58,681 nt of DNA. Origin: an uncultured Alphaproteobacteria bacterium. GTDB lineage: Bacteria; Pseudomonadota; Alphaproteobacteria; Rhizobiales; Rhizobiaceae. A program made the position numbers and the translations under genes. Positions 25,559 to 35,803 of the stretch are shown here, piece by piece (position 1 is the first letter of the stretch; each line of letters starts with the position of its first letter). Below the pieces are notes generated by a model. It saw only the letters and a list, made by a program, of their open reading frames with translations. It made no database searches and was not told where the DNA came from. The stretch covers positions 1 through 58,681 of the forward strand of contig CAKMZB010000007.1 of NCBI GenBank assembly GCA_929200315.1, read 5' to 3'.

Positions 25559-27562
25559 ATGTTCAAAAAGATCCTGATCGCCAACCGCGGCGAGATTGCC
25601 TGCCGCGTTATCAAGAGTGCGCGGCGCATGGGCATCGCCACTGTCGCCGTCTATTCAGACGCGGACAAGAACGCGCTCCATGTGCGTATGGCAGATGAGG
25701 CAATCCATATCGGCCCGCCTGCGGCCAATGAATCCTACATCGTCATCGACAAGATCATCGATACGATCAAACAGAGCGGCGCGCAGGCTGTGCATCCAGG
25801 TTATGGCTTTCTGTCGGAAAACCCGAAATTCGCCGCTGCGCTTGAAAGGGCTGGCGTCGCTTTCATCGGCCCGCCTGTCGGTGCGATTGAGGCGATGGGG
25901 GACAAGATCACTTCCAAGAAACTGGCTGCAGATTCTGGGGTATCGACGGTTCCCGGCCATATGGGCCTGATTGAAGACGCCGATGAAGCGGTGAAGATCG
26001 CCGGGCAGATCGGCTACCCAGTGATGATCAAAGCCTCTGCCGGTGGCGGCGGCAAAGGGATGCGCATTGCCTGGAACGACGAGGATGCCCGCGAGGGCTT
26101 CCAGTCCTCCAAGAACGAGGCTGCCTCCAGCTTCGGCGATGATCGCATCTTCATCGAAAAATTCGTCACCCAACCGCGACATATTGAAATTCAGGTGCTG
26201 GGAGACAGCCACGGCAACTGCATTTATCTTGGCGAGCGGGAATGCTCGATCCAGCGCCGCAATCAAAAGGTTATCGAGGAAGCCCCCTCGCCCTTCCTGG
26301 ACGCAAAAACGCGCAAGGCCATGGGCGAGCAGGCCGTCGCCCTGTCCAAGGCCGTCGACTATGCGAGCGCAGGAACGGTGGAATTCATCGTTGATGGGAG
26401 CAAGAATTTCTACTTCCTGGAGATGAACACCCGCCTACAGGTAGAACATCCGGTGACGGAACTCATCACCGGCATCGACCTGGTTGAGCAGATGATCCGC
26501 GTTGCGGCTGGCGAAAAGCTCTCCATGAAGCAGAGTGACGTGAAGCTGAACGGCTGGGCCATCGAGAGCCGCCTCTATGCGGAAGACCCCTACCGCAATT
26601 TCCTGCCCTCCATCGGTCGCCTGACACGTTATCGCCCGCCCGAAGAAGGCAAGCGCGAGGATGGAACGATCGTGCGCAACGATACCGGCGTCTTTGAGGG
26701 CGGCGAGATCTCCATGTTCTACGATCCGATGATCGCCAAGCTCTGCACATGGGGCAAAGACCGGCCTGAGGCGCTGGAGGCCATGCGGAAGGCGCTTGAT
26801 GCATTCGAGGTGGAAGGCATTGGCCACAATTTACCCTTCTGCGCCGCCGTCATGGACCATCCCCGCTTTGCCTCCGGCAACATCACGACGGGCTTTATTG
26901 AGGAAGAATATCCCGACGGCTTTGAGGGTATTGATCTCGAAGAAGCGGTCCGGCGCAAGCTGGTGGCCGCCGCAGCCGTCATGAACATGATTGCCCAGCT
27001 TCGTCGCACCCGCATTTCCGGCGCGTTGACCAACCACAAGCGGCGGGTGGGCAAGAAATGGGTCGTGGCGCTTGGCAACACTCAATTCCCGATAAAAATG
27101 AAGGTGCGCAACGAAGGTGCGACCATCAAATTTGAGGACGGTGATAAGCTGAAATTGCGCACGGCATGGCGGCCCGGGCAGACATTGTTTGAGGGGGAGA
27201 TCAACGGCGAGGACATTGTCATCAAAGTCCAGTCTTCCGACGGTGGCTACCAACTGCGCTACCGCGGCGCACAGCTCTCTGCGGCTATCATGTCGCCCAC
27301 CGTAGCCGGACTGTCCCGCCACATGATTGAGAAGGTCGCGCCGGATACTTCCAACATGCTGCTCTGCCCTATGCCCGGCCTTGTGACTGGCATTGCCGTC
27401 TCCGAGGGGGACGAAGTGGAAGAGGGCCAGACCGTTGCCACGGTGGAGGCCATGAAGATGGAAAACATCCTGCGCGCACCACGCAAGGCCGTGGTGTCCA
27501 AGATCAACGCGGCAGCAGGCGACAGCCTCGCCGTGGATGATGTTATCATGGAGTTCGGTTGA
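25559..27562 (+). CDS. pccA: Propionyl-CoA carboxylase alpha subunit (biotin carboxylase and carrier)
   Basis: A 667-residue subunit starting [17 protein letters not shown] at 25559, with AGGAGG 11 bases upstream; a TTG at 25508 is in frame but outside the family's start. It carboxylates biotin with ATP and bicarbonate. Order: biotin carboxylase with ATP-grasp loop GGGGKGMR and [12 protein letters not shown] (about 1-450), the BT linker domain that binds the beta subunit, and a C-terminal biotin carrier with EAMKMEN, Lys633 being biotinylated. It is followed after 34 bases by the methylmalonyl-CoA mutase gene, so both are co-transcribed. Confidence 0.96.
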   Translation: MFKKILIANRGEIACRVIKSARRMGIATVAVYSDADKNALHVRMADEAIHIGPPAANESYIVIDKIIDTIKQSGAQAVHPGYGFLSENPKFAAALERAGVAFIGPPVGAIEAMGDKITSKKLAADSGVSTVPGHMGLIEDADEAVKIAGQIGYPVMIKASAGGGGKGMRIAWNDEDAREGFQSSKNEAASSFGDDRIFIEKFVTQPRHIEIQVLGDSHGNCIYLGERECSIQRRNQKVIEEAPSPFLDAKTRKAMGEQAVALSKAVDYASAGTVEFIVDGSKNFYFLEMNTRLQVEHPVTELITGIDLVEQMIRVAAGEKLSMKQSDVKLNGWAIESRLYAEDPYRNFLPSIGRLTRYRPPEEGKREDGTIVRNDTGVFEGGEISMFYDPMIAKLCTWGKDRPEALEAMRKALDAFEVEGIGHNLPFCAAVMDHPRFASGNITTGFIEEEYPDGFEGIDLEEAVRRKLVAAAAVMNMIAQLRRTRISGALTNHKRRVGKKWVVALGNTQFPIKMKVRNEGATIKFEDGDKLKLRTAWRPGQTLFEGEINGEDIVIKVQSSDGGYQLRYRGAQLSAAIMSPTVAGLSRHMIEKVAPDTSNMLLCPMPGLVTGIAVSEGDEVEEGQTVATVEAMKMENILRAPRKAVVSKINAAAGDSLAVDDVIMEFG

Positions 27563-27596
27563 TCCGCGCCGCGCGGCAGATGATGAAGGTTGCCAG

Positions 27597-29753
27597 ATGA
27601 CCAAAGCGAAAAAAGACACCATGCCCCGCGACTGGCTCGACCTTGCCTCCCGCGAGATGAAGGGCGGTGACCCGGTTGACCTGACGTGGCAGACGCCGGA
27701 GGGCATTGCCGTCAAACCACTCTACACGGCGGAGGATCTGGAGGGGCTCCCGCATATGGGCACCCTCCCGGGACACGCGCCCTATACACGCGGGCCAAAG
27801 GCCACGATGTATGCCGGACGCCCCTGGACGATCCGTCAGTATGCAGGTTTCTCCACTGCAGAAGAGAGCAACGCCTTCTACCGCGCGAACCTGAAGGCCG
27901 GGCAGAAGGGCCTCTCCGTCGCCTTCGATCTCGCCACCCACCGCGGCTATGATTCAGACCATCCCCGCGTCGTGGGCGATGTCGGCAAGGCCGGAGTCGC
28001 GATCGATTCCGTTGAGGACATGAAAATCCTTTTTGACGGTATTCCGCTCGATGAAATGTCCGTCTCCATGACCATGAACGGCGCGGTGATCCCCGTGCTG
28101 GCGTCCTTCATCGTTGCGGGAGAAGAACAGGGTGCGGACCGCGCCAAACTGTCCGGCACAATCCAGAACGACATTCTCAAAGAGTTCATGGTCCGCAACA
28201 CCTACATATATCCGCCGGAACCCTCCATGCGGATCGTGGCGGACATTATTGAATATACGGCCAGGGAAATGCCGAAATTCAATTCAATCTCCATCTCTGG
28301 CTATCATATGCAAGAGGCTGGCTCGACGCTGGTGCAGGAGCTGGCTTTCACGCTGGCTGACGGGCGCGATTATGTCCGCGCGGCTATCGCCAAGGGTATG
28401 GATGTGGACGCCTTTGCGGGCCGCCTCTCCTTCTTCTTTTGCATTGGCATGAACTTCTTCATGGAGGCGGCAAAGCTGCGCGCAGCACGGTTCCTCTGGG
28501 ACCGGGTGATGGCCGAATTTGGGGCAAACGACCGCTCACGGATGCTGCGCACCCATTGCCAGACTTCTGGTGTGAGCCTTCAGGAGCAAGACCCCTACAA
28601 CAACATTGTGCGCACAGCTTACGAGGCCATGTCCGCGGTGCTTGGCGGCACACAGAGCCTGCACACCAATTCCTTCGATGAAGCTATCGCGCTGCCGTCA
28701 GACTTCGCCGCCAAAATCGCCCGCAACACGCAGCTCATGCTGCAGCATGAAACGGGGGTTACCAACGTGGTCGATCCGCTGGCCGGCTCCTATTATGTCG
28801 AGAACCTCACCGCCTCGCTGATCGAGGATGCCTGGGCGCTGATGGAGGAGGTCGAGGCGCTGGGCGGCATGACCAAGGCCGTCAATGACGGGATGCCGAA
28901 AGCGCGGATCGAAGAGGCCGCAGCAGCCAAGCAGGCACGGGTGGATTCCGGCCAGGAGGTGATTGTCGGCGTCAACAAATACACCGCCAATGTGGACGAT
29001 CCCGTGGACGTGCGCGACATTGATAACGCGGCGGTGCGTGAAGCGCAGATACGTCGTCTGGAACGGATCCGCAAAAGCCGGAACGAAACAACCCACAAGG
29101 CAGCCCTCGCGAACCTCGAAGAAGTCTGCAGCTCCGGAAAGGGCAACATTCTGGAAGCCGCCGTGGAAGCTGCCCGCGCCCGTGCGTCCGTGGGGGAAAT
29201 TTCCTGGGCCATGGAAAACGCCTTTGGCCGTCACGTTGCAGACGTTGCCACCATCGAAGGCGTTTATGAGGAAGCCTGGGGTGACAATCCCGCCTTCGGC
29301 AAAACGCAAAAAGCGCTTGCCGAATTTGCGCAGCGTCTTGGCCGCAAGCCCCGCGTGCTGATCGCCAAGATGGGCCAAGATGGCCATGACCGTGGCGCGA
29401 AAGTCATCGCAACAGCGTTCACCGATCTGGGGTTTGACGTCACCGTCGGTCCGCTTTTCCAAACCCCCGCCGAGGCGGCAGACCTAGCAGTGGCGGAGGA
29501 TGTGGATGTCGTCGGCATCTCGTCGCTGGCCGCCGGACACAAGACGCTCTCCCCCATGGTGCTCTCCGAACTCGCGGCGCGGGACGCTGCCGACAAGATT
29601 GTCATCTGCGGCGGTGTGATCCCGTCGCAGGACTACGAGATGCTCAAAGAGGCCGGGGTGAAACAGGTCTTCGGGCCGGGAACGAACATCCCCAAAGCCG
29701 CGCAATCCCTGATCGCGTTGCTGGAAGAACAGATGCGAGGGCGGAACCGATAG
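27597..29753 (+). CDS. scpA: Methylmalonyl-CoA mutase, adenosylcobalamin-dependent
   Basis: A 718-residue single-chain mutase converting (R)-methylmalonyl-CoA to succinyl-CoA. The ATG at 27597 has AAGG 7 bases upstream; the frame is open into pccA, but the family starts near [15 protein letters not shown]. The TIM barrel has [11 protein letters not shown] and the substrate-binding [15 protein letters not shown]. The C-terminal B12 domain has DGHDRGAK with His597 as the cobalt ligand, plus GISSLAAGH and CGGVIP. It completes the propionyl-CoA to succinyl-CoA route with PccAB. Neither a recognisable methylmalonyl-CoA epimerase nor a MeaB chaperone gene is in the window. Confidence 0.96.
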   Translation: MTKAKKDTMPRDWLDLASREMKGGDPVDLTWQTPEGIAVKPLYTAEDLEGLPHMGTLPGHAPYTRGPKATMYAGRPWTIRQYAGFSTAEESNAFYRANLKAGQKGLSVAFDLATHRGYDSDHPRVVGDVGKAGVAIDSVEDMKILFDGIPLDEMSVSMTMNGAVIPVLASFIVAGEEQGADRAKLSGTIQNDILKEFMVRNTYIYPPEPSMRIVADIIEYTAREMPKFNSISISGYHMQEAGSTLVQELAFTLADGRDYVRAAIAKGMDVDAFAGRLSFFFCIGMNFFMEAAKLRAARFLWDRVMAEFGANDRSRMLRTHCQTSGVSLQEQDPYNNIVRTAYEAMSAVLGGTQSLHTNSFDEAIALPSDFAAKIARNTQLMLQHETGVTNVVDPLAGSYYVENLTASLIEDAWALMEEVEALGGMTKAVNDGMPKARIEEAAAAKQARVDSGQEVIVGVNKYTANVDDPVDVRDIDNAAVREAQIRRLERIRKSRNETTHKAALANLEEVCSSGKGNILEAAVEAARARASVGEISWAMENAFGRHVADVATIEGVYEEAWGDNPAFGKTQKALAEFAQRLGRKPRVLIAKMGQDGHDRGAKVIATAFTDLGFDVTVGPLFQTPAEAADLAVAEDVDVVGISSLAAGHKTLSPMVLSELAARDAADKIVICGGVIPSQDYEMLKEAGVKQVFGPGTNIPKAAQSLIALLEEQMRGRNR

Positions 29754-29754
29754 A

Positions 29755-30261
29755 ATGGGCCCGGCGCGCTTCACGCTTGTCCTGCTGCTCGCCATTGCAG
29801 GCGGCACCGCGGGTTCGCAGGCACCGGAATTCTCCCAGCAATATCTGCAGCGGCTCGGCGGAGCCGTGAGCGAATTGCGTGAGGTGGCCGAGATTTTTGA
29901 CGAGGATGCCCGCGCCGAAGGCCTGCAAAGGGAAGCGGCCCTCAACCGTCTCATACGGTCAGAAGATTCACTCACCCGGCGGCGCGGGGATTCCATGGCC
30001 ACAACGCTGGACCGCTACGAAAACCTCGCCGCGCAATATCGGGCGCTGGAAGCTGCCCGCCCGATTATCCGCCCCGTGGAAATGCTGCATCATCCCGACC
30101 CAAAGATCATCCGCGAAGCGTGGGAAATTTACGAGCCTGCCGTGCCGGTGACACAGCCAGGCATTGCCTGGGGGTTATTGGGGACGGGAGCGATTGGGAT
30201 TTTTGTGTGGGCGCTAACGTTTCCGTTTCGGCGGCGAAGGCGGGTGGCGGTGCGGAGTTAA
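29755..30261 (+). CDS. DUF2937 family membrane protein
   Basis: A 168-residue protein whose ATG lies one base after the mutase stop codon, so it ends the propionate operon. The N-terminus is a signal-like hydrophobic segment followed by SQAPEFSQQYLQRLGGA, the family signature. A central helical region (LREVAEIFDEDARAEGL) leads to a second membrane segment near residues 138-158 and a basic tail FRRRRRVAVRS. The topology suggests both ends at the inner membrane with the helical part in the periplasm. Function is unknown for the family. Confidence 0.8.
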   Translation: MGPARFTLVLLLAIAGGTAGSQAPEFSQQYLQRLGGAVSELREVAEIFDEDARAEGLQREAALNRLIRSEDSLTRRRGDSMATTLDRYENLAAQYRALEAARPIIRPVEMLHHPDPKIIREAWEIYEPAVPVTQPGIAWGLLGTGAIGIFVWALTFPFRRRRRVAVRS

Positions 30262-30621
30262 ACTTCTCAGCTAGCAGCCGCGAACACGCAGCGCGTGATC
30301 ACGCGGCGACCGGGCGCACGGGGTGCAGTCTGCGCATGCCCAACCTTGACGATAGGCCGTACTTTTTTGAGGAGCGATCCTTCATACCCGGCTGAGGACT
30401 ACAAAAACAGCGGACTGTCCACGCCAGACATCACCAAAATACAGGACGCAGCCCGCCGCGCTGATTTTGATGTGGTGCTCGACATTGTAAGGCCGTGCTG
30501 GGAGCTATGACTTAAGGGAAGCCGCCTCCATCCGCATCCCACTACCCTTGGCATTGATGAGCAGACCGCTATTGTTAGCGAACACGGTGAAGTTCATCAC
30601 CTGTAGGCGGAGGGCAGCAAA
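30262..30621. other. Intergenic stretch without a convincing gene
   Basis: This 360-base gap holds only short frames. One plus-strand frame (30295-30510) encodes 71 residues ending in FDVVLDIVRPCWEL, but it has no ribosome site, no recognised family and an unlikely amino-acid start, and may be a decayed fragment. No terminator or repeat stands out. Confidence 0.5.
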
Positions 30622-31077
30622 ATTCTGACATTTGAGAACCCGGTCTTTCAGACCTACGCGATAGCCGCAGCCTTGGTGATCCTGAAGCTTTCGCTGCACT
30701 CATATTTCACCGTGCTTCGGATGATTAAGTCCAATGGAGGGCTGCTGAATCCGGAAGACCTGAACAAAACTATTATGAACCCCGATCCCAGCCCGGATCA
30801 GATCAAAACGAACGATTACGTCGAACGAACGCGACGTATGCATCGCAATGAGATTGAAAATGGGCTGCCATTTCTGGCGTGCGGATTGTTGTTTGTTCTG
30901 ACCAATCCAAGCCTGTTGCTGGCACAAGTCTTTTTCTACGGTTACGTGGCGGCACGACTTCTGCATTTCACAGCTTATGCGGCGGCTATGGCGCATGAGG
31001 TGCGGGCGGCATTTTTCACGATCGGCTCGGTGATTACGATTGTCATGGCCGTGATGGTTCTGGTTGCCGCTATTTGA
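30622..31077 (+). CDS. MAPEG-family membrane protein with a non-standard start
   Basis: MAPEG proteins (microsomal glutathione transferase and prostaglandin E synthase relatives) are four-helix membrane proteins of about 130-150 residues. The frame here contains FENPVFQTYAIAAALVIL, then SNGGLLNPED, VERTRRMHRNEIEN and three more hydrophobic helices. The first in-frame ATG/GTG/TTG is a TTG at 30673, inside helix 1, which would cut off the conserved ENPVF start. The frame is open from 30607, and GGAGGG ends 7 bases before an ATT at 30622, followed by CTG. I therefore propose an ATT (or CTG) start, giving 151 residues; alternatively the start codon has been lost and the gene is decaying. Confidence 0.75.
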   Translation: MLTFENPVFQTYAIAAALVILKLSLHSYFTVLRMIKSNGGLLNPEDLNKTIMNPDPSPDQIKTNDYVERTRRMHRNEIENGLPFLACGLLFVLTNPSLLLAQVFFYGYVAARLLHFTAYAAAMAHEVRAAFFTIGSVITIVMAVMVLVAAI

Positions 31078-31143
31078 TGAGGGTTTGGCAGATCTGCTGA
31101 TTGCTTCATGCCCGAGTTGAAGGGCAGGAGGCAGCGGGCATCG

Positions 31144-32526
31144 CTACCCACCGTAAAGCGAACTCTTCACACCTAGATACCCGCCCCAGGCGAACCAGTA
31201 GGCAATGTGGCCGGGCGCGCGGGGGAGACTTTCTCCTGCCGGGCCGGTCAGGGCGTCTTCGGTGATTTGCCATTCGCCCCCCGGGCCGGAGATGGTGCTT
31301 GCGTCTGAACCTGCGGAGAATTCCAGCGCGCCGCGTTCATAGGCCCGGACGGTGCGGGTTGCGGCGTCTCCGATGAGCACCACATTCGTACTGCCCACCG
31401 CATCGTTGATGACCTTGCCGCCCTCAAAGGCCGTAATCGGCCAGGCACGTGCGGCGCCGAAATCACGGATGCCGAAGACATAGTCCTTGCGCTTCAACAC
31501 GCTTTCATCGCGCACAATGGTGGGGAACATGAGGTCAGGGGAAGCGAAATAATCGCGATAGACCACACCCGATCCGTAGTCACGAATATGACCGGTATCG
31601 ACGTCCAACACCTGCGTCTGAGGGTTCTTTTCCCGCCATCGCTTCCAGGATGTGATGGTAACGGGACGGATTTTCAGCTTGATACCGGCATCCACCAGCG
31701 GGCCGGAGACGGGTTCGCCCGTGAACTGGTTCCACAAGCTGTTGGTCGCCCGGTCGAACATCAATTTGTTGGAGCGGTAGAGAAAACCTGATGAGCCAAA
31801 GACCAGAGGTTCGTCGCGCCCCTCAACAGTCGTTTCAAACAGGATGCCGGAACCGCACAACGTGCAATATGCGAGTGCCACTGGCACACCGCCGATCACC
31901 TCGTTGAACATCTCGTGCCAACCCATGATCCGCAGCGGGTAGGCACGGGCATCCCCGTTGATGGAGGCGCCAAAGACGAGATCATCGTCCCTCATGTAGT
32001 CTGCGGACGTTGCCGCAATGAGATCGGGATTGTCGAGGGAGGGAATGCCATCCACCCGCACGCCGCCCCAGGTGATTTCCTCCAGGCGGATCTTCATCTT
32101 CTCGCGGGTCGCCATCTCGCCGTCAAAGAAGGTCAGGAAGCGGCGGTCAATGCTGCTGAACCAGCGCAGTTTCAAAGCGCGGTAGCTCTCATGGGGCACG
32201 ATTTCCGGGTGCTTTTCCTGCCACAACATCGCCTCGCGCCAGGTTTCGATTTTCTCGCCTGTGAGTGTGGAAAGTGCCTCGCCCACCGGCGTGTAATTCC
32301 CGGTAATGCGCATGACGAGAACGAGGGTTGGAATGATGTCCTTCTCGCCATATTCAACAAGCCGCGCCACGGCGGTGCGGCGGTCGCGGTCCTGGCCAAT
32401 CAGGATTTGCAGCGCATCTGCTCCGAGATCCCGCTCCACTGCATCCTTTGCCTCGACCTGCGCTTCGGTTTGCGCAAAAGCGGGCGGCGCAAGGGCAATG
32501 GTAAGAGCGATGAGGAGCGCGCGCAT
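31144..32526 (-). CDS. DUF3179 domain protein, exported
   Basis: A 460-residue protein with a signal peptide (cut after APPAFAQ, about residue 19). The DUF3179 core has the conserved YPLRIMGWHEMFNEVIGGVP and YCTLCGSG segments, cited as GWHEMFNE and CTLCGSG, followed by GSSGFLYRSNKLMFDRATNSLW, key part MFDRATNSLWNQF. Function in the family is unknown; the Cys pair suggests metal or redox chemistry, which is inference. It lies 4 bases after the DM13 gene, so the two form one operon in the periplasm. Confidence 0.85.
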   Translation of the reverse strand: MRALLIALTIALAPPAFAQTEAQVEAKDAVERDLGADALQILIGQDRDRRTAVARLVEYGEKDIIPTLVLVMRITGNYTPVGEALSTLTGEKIETWREAMLWQEKHPEIVPHESYRALKLRWFSSIDRRFLTFFDGEMATREKMKIRLEEITWGGVRVDGIPSLDNPDLIAATSADYMRDDDLVFGASINGDARAYPLRIMGWHEMFNEVIGGVPVALAYCTLCGSGILFETTVEGRDEPLVFGSSGFLYRSNKLMFDRATNSLWNQFTGEPVSGPLVDAGIKLKIRPVTITSWKRWREKNPQTQVLDVDTGHIRDYGSGVVYRDYFASPDLMFPTIVRDESVLKRKDYVFGIRDFGAARAWPITAFEGGKVINDAVGSTNVVLIGDAATRTVRAYERGALEFSAGSDASTISGPGGEWQITEDALTGPAGESLPRAPGHIAYWFAWGGYLGVKSSLYGG

Positions 32527-32530
32527 GGCT

Positions 32531-32863
32531 CTATTTCAACCGCGCTTGGCCAAAAGTGGAGTTGAAGCGCTTGCAATGGATGAAGACGCTGGAAAAGTTG
32601 CCTGCCGGGACGGTGTAGCTCTGGTTCCCGCTATTCGCCTTCAATTTACCGATGCGTTTGCTGGGTGATCCGTTGCCGACATAGACATACAAGTCTGGCC
32701 CGTCTGTCGTGTTGAAACCTGACAGGGTCAGCTTGGTGCCTTTCACTGTCGCTTTGCCGGAAACCTTGTAGTTCTTGAAACTCGTAAAGGAGCCGCTACC
32801 ATCCTTGGCGAGCACCGGGCTTGCTGCGAGGGCGAGGATGGCGGCTAGGACGAGAGTTTTCAT
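32531..32863 (-). CDS. DM13 domain protein, exported
   Basis: A 110-residue protein with a signal peptide ending near SPVLA (residue 19). The rest is one DM13 domain: FNTTDGPDLYVYVGNG, KLKANSGNQSYTVP and SSVFIHCKRFNSTFGQARL, with the conserved single Cys in IHCKRF. DM13 has been proposed to be a redox or electron-transfer domain. It is first in a two-gene operon with the DUF3179 gene and diverges from moaA. Confidence 0.85.
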   Translation of the reverse strand: MKTLVLAAILALAASPVLAKDGSGSFTSFKNYKVSGKATVKGTKLTLSGFNTTDGPDLYVYVGNGSPSKRIGKLKANSGNQSYTVPAGNFSSVFIHCKRFNSTFGQARLK

Positions 32864-33015
32864 GGGTTACACCTTGAGGTTTGTCTTTGAACAATCATCG
32901 TGGCCCCGTCCGCTCCTGCCAATTCACGTTTGCGAAAACAGATCGTGTGCGACTCAGTCCCGCCAGAGGTCGAAAGCCACTGGACAGCCATCCACCGCCC
33001 TTTAGATTGAGTCCC

Positions 33016-34023
33016 ATGACCAGCTTACCCACCATGGTGGACCCGTTCGGGCGCACCGTTGATTATCTGCGCGTCTCCGTCACGGACCGCTGCGACTTCC
33101 GTTGCGTTTATTGCATGGCGGAGGACATGACGTTCCTGCCTAAACGTGACCTCCTTTCGCTTGAGGAGCTGGACCGGCTTTGCACGACCTTCATTGAGAA
33201 GGGTGTGCGGAAGTTGCGCCTCACCGGCGGTGAACCGCTGGTGCGCAAGAACATCATGGAATTGATCCGTTCGCTCGGTCGTCATCTTGATTCCGGCGCA
33301 CTGGATGAACTCACCCTCACCACCAATGGCTCCCAGCTCGCCCGCTATGCAGACGACCTTTATGCCGCAGGGGTGCGGCGGGTGAATGTCTCGATCGACA
33401 CGCTAGACGCGCAGAAATTTGCAACCGTCACCCGCTGGGGCCGTCTCGGCCAGGTGATGGAGGGGCTGGATGCCGCCCGCCGCGCGGGGCTTGGCGTGAA
33501 GATCAACGCGGTTGCGCTCAAGGATGTCAACGAGCACGAAATCACCTCCATGATGGATTGGGCCCATGGCGAGGGGTTTGATCTGACGCTGATTGAAACC
33601 ATGCCGCTCGGTGATATTGAAGGGGACCGGACAGACCAATATCTGCCGCTTTCCCTTGTCCGCCAGCGTTTGGAAGAGACTCATACGCTCAAACCAATCC
33701 CCCATCGCACCGGCGGACCGGCGCGTTATGTGGAGGTTGCGGAAACGGGCGGACGCCTCGGCTTCATCACGCCGATGACCCATAATTTCTGCGAAAGCTG
33801 CAACCGCGTGCGCGTCACCTGCACGGGCACGCTCTATATGTGCCTCGGCCAGGACGATGCCGCCGATTTGCGCGAACCTTTGCGGGCAAGCGAGGGCAAC
33901 GAGTTGCTCAACGCTGCAATTGATGAAGCGATCTCGCGCAAGCCCAAGGGCCATGATTTTGTCATTGAGCGCGCAGGTGCCGCGCCTGCCGTTTCCCGCC
34001 ACATGAGCGTGACGGGAGGGTAG
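33016..34023 (+). CDS. moaA: GTP 3',8-cyclase, molybdenum cofactor synthesis
   Basis: A 335-residue radical SAM enzyme making the first intermediate of molybdopterin with MoaC. The radical SAM cluster is Cys26, Cys30 and Cys33 (CDFRCVYC); the second, GTP-binding cluster is in [11 protein letters not shown] with its third Cys 14 or so residues after the first two. The C-terminus is GG, required for activity in the family. The ATG at 33016 gives the usual length; an upstream in-frame extension is not homologous. No other moa gene is adjacent. Confidence 0.96.
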   Translation: MTSLPTMVDPFGRTVDYLRVSVTDRCDFRCVYCMAEDMTFLPKRDLLSLEELDRLCTTFIEKGVRKLRLTGGEPLVRKNIMELIRSLGRHLDSGALDELTLTTNGSQLARYADDLYAAGVRRVNVSIDTLDAQKFATVTRWGRLGQVMEGLDAARRAGLGVKINAVALKDVNEHEITSMMDWAHGEGFDLTLIETMPLGDIEGDRTDQYLPLSLVRQRLEETHTLKPIPHRTGGPARYVEVAETGGRLGFITPMTHNFCESCNRVRVTCTGTLYMCLGQDDAADLREPLRASEGNELLNAAIDEAISRKPKGHDFVIERAGAAPAVSRHMSVTGG

Positions 34024-34029
34024 ATCGAA

Positions 34030-34656
34030 TTGGACCCGTACTTTCTAACTGCCGTAGGTCTTCTGGTGCTGACCGTCATTTCACCTGGTCCGGCGGTGCT
34101 CGCCATTCTGTCTACCGGCATGGCAAAAGGTCGCCGCGAGGCTCTGGCGCTGACAGCGGGCGTCGTTTCCGGTTCTTTCGTATGGGCGATGATTGCGTTG
34201 TTCGGATTTGTCGGCATTCTTGAGCAATTGGGCGCCGCGCTTGTTTGGTTGAAGGTTGCGGGCGGCCTTTATCTCCTTTGGCTCGCCCACAAAGCGCTGC
34301 GAAACGCATGGTCAAAAGTTGATCCATCTCCCGCCGATTTAGGGCCAACCCAAAAATTCTCGCGGCTTTATGTTGCCGGACTTACCTTGCACCTGACCAA
34401 TCCCAAAGCGGTACTCGGCTGGGCGGCCACAATTACAGTCGGTGTGCGTCCGGGCGCTACCACTGCCGATGCTGCGATTCTAGTCTTCACGTGCATAGCC
34501 ATTGTCGCGACGCTCAAAACCACCATGGCTCTCGGCTTTTCCACCCGTGCGGCAATGGGCTTCTACCTGCGGGCACGGCGGTGGATACAGGGCGTGACGG
34601 GGACTTTCTTCGCTACGGCGGGTACGGCGCTGATCGTTGATGCCGTGCGCCGTTAG
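34030..34656 (+). CDS. LysE/RhtB-family exporter
   Basis: A 208-residue inner-membrane protein with about six hydrophobic segments and the family motif SPGPAVLAI near residue 19. By family it exports amino acids or related metabolites by proton antiport; the substrate is not predictable. It starts with TTG at 34030, preceded by GGGAGGG, which lies across the end of moaA, so it is probably co-transcribed with moaA. Its TAG overlaps the stop codon of the convergent VOC gene by 3 bases. Confidence 0.88.
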   Translation: MDPYFLTAVGLLVLTVISPGPAVLAILSTGMAKGRREALALTAGVVSGSFVWAMIALFGFVGILEQLGAALVWLKVAGGLYLLWLAHKALRNAWSKVDPSPADLGPTQKFSRLYVAGLTLHLTNPKAVLGWAATITVGVRPGATTADAAILVFTCIAIVATLKTTMALGFSTRAAMGFYLRARRWIQGVTGTFFATAGTALIVDAVRR

Positions 34657-35090
34657 GGCGTCATCCCTTTTTCTTTCAATTCATCAAGCGCAGACGGGCT
34701 CTTGGCTCCATCCACACCCATGGCGTTTAGAACCGAGGCGGTCTTAGAGAATTGGATGTCCCGGTACTCCACCATCTGGATGCGGTTTCCCCACGGGTCG
34801 AGGAAATCCACCCGCTGGTCTTTCACAATGGTCGCGCCCGCCGCCTCCGCAAGCGCCAGAACGTCGGTACGATCATCGACCACCAGACCGAAATGCCGTT
34901 CCCGGTCCGCCACCGGTTCATCGGATTCCATCAAAGCGATAAATTGATCGCCCATATCGAGGAAGGCCATCCCGTCTCCCTCCTCCTGTATCTCAAAATC
35001 AAAGATCGCCCGCCAGAAGGCGAGCGCTTTGTCGATGTCGCCGACTGCGAGCGCGACGTGGTTGATACCAACGAGCTTGGGTTTCTTCAT
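34653..35090 (-). CDS. VOC (glyoxalase-fold) protein
   Basis: A 145-residue vicinal oxygen chelate protein. INHVALAV near the start, RHFGLVVDD in the middle and IQMVEYRD later supply the usual His/Glu metal ligands of the two beta-alpha-beta-beta-beta units. It could be a lyase, isomerase or dioxygenase; nothing marks it as methylmalonyl-CoA epimerase. It is the last gene of a three-gene operon, overlapping the HAD gene by 4 bases (ATGA). Confidence 0.82.
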   Translation of the reverse strand: MKKPKLVGINHVALAVGDIDKALAFWRAIFDFEIQEEGDGMAFLDMGDQFIALMESDEPVADRERHFGLVVDDRTDVLALAEAAGATIVKDQRVDFLDPWGNRIQMVEYRDIQFSKTASVLNAMGVDGAKSPSALDELKEKGMTP

Positions 35091-35803
35091 GCGCTGTGCG
35101 CCTTTCCTGTTTCAATGATCTCCAGCACGCGTTCCAGCTCTCCCATCCTGCCGATCTGAAAGCACCTCTTGCCGTCCACCGGCACCGGCGCCGCGTCTCG
35201 CTCCCATGCCAGCGGTTGGGGCACATAAACCCCAAAGGCTCCGGCTTCCATCGCCGGAAGGACATCGGATTTTGGCGAATTGCCCACCATCATAGAGCGA
35301 CGTGGGCCCTGCCCGTCGGCCTCGAAAATACGCCGGTAAAGGTCCGGGTCTTTCTCAGAAACCACATGGCTGCCGTCGAAGAGCCACGCGAGACCTGATG
35401 CTTCGATTTTGTGCTCCTGGTGGTAGAGGTCACCCTTGGTGATGATGAGCAGCCGGTATCGACCTTGAAGCGCGATCAACGTCTCTTCAACTTCAGGCAA
35501 AAGCTGGATCGGGTGGCGCAGCATGGCTTTGCCAGCTTCCAGAATTGCGCTCGTCAGGTCGGCGGGCAGCGTGCGGCCGGAAAGGTCCACCGCCGCCTCC
35601 AGCATGGAAAGCGTGAAACCCTTCAGCCCGTAGCCGTAGAGCGGAATGTTGTCGTGTTCGGACTTGCGACAGCGGCGGGAAAACTCCTCCGGACTGCAAT
35701 AATCCGACAGCAACTCACCGACATCCGCCTCGATCTGGCGGAAGAAGCCTTCGTTCTCCCAGAGCGTGTCGTCGGCATCGAAAGCGATGGTAGTAAGCTT
35801 CAT
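35087..35803 (-). CDS. HAD-family hydrolase
   Basis: A 238-residue haloacid-dehalogenase-type phosphatase. Motif I is FDADDTLW with Asp9 as nucleophile and Asp11 as acid/base, motif II is IITKG, motif III is the Lys in EKDPDLY and motif IV is VGNSPKSDV. The helical cap inserted after motif I is typical of subclass I. The substrate is unknown. It overlaps both neighbours by 4 bases, showing translational coupling in the HEAT-like/HAD/VOC operon. Confidence 0.9.
   Translation of the reverse strand: MKLTTIAFDADDTLWENEGFFRQIEADVGELLSDYCSPEEFSRRCRKSEHDNIPLYGYGLKGFTLSMLEAAVDLSGRTLPADLTSAILEAGKAMLRHPIQLLPEVEETLIALQGRYRLLIITKGDLYHQEHKIEASGLAWLFDGSHVVSEKDPDLYRRIFEADGQGPRRSMMVGNSPKSDVLPAMEAGAFGVYVPQPLAWERDAAPVPVDGKRCFQIGRMGELERVLEIIETGKAHSA

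Noticed and set aside
30295-30510. 71-codon frame in the gap before the MAPEG gene
   Set aside because: No ribosome site, no family and odd composition; possibly a decayed fragment, so I left it in the intergenic note only.
34653-35090. VOC protein as the missing methylmalonyl-CoA epimerase
   Set aside because: It has the generic fold but lies in an unrelated operon and lacks epimerase-like segments that I can recognise.
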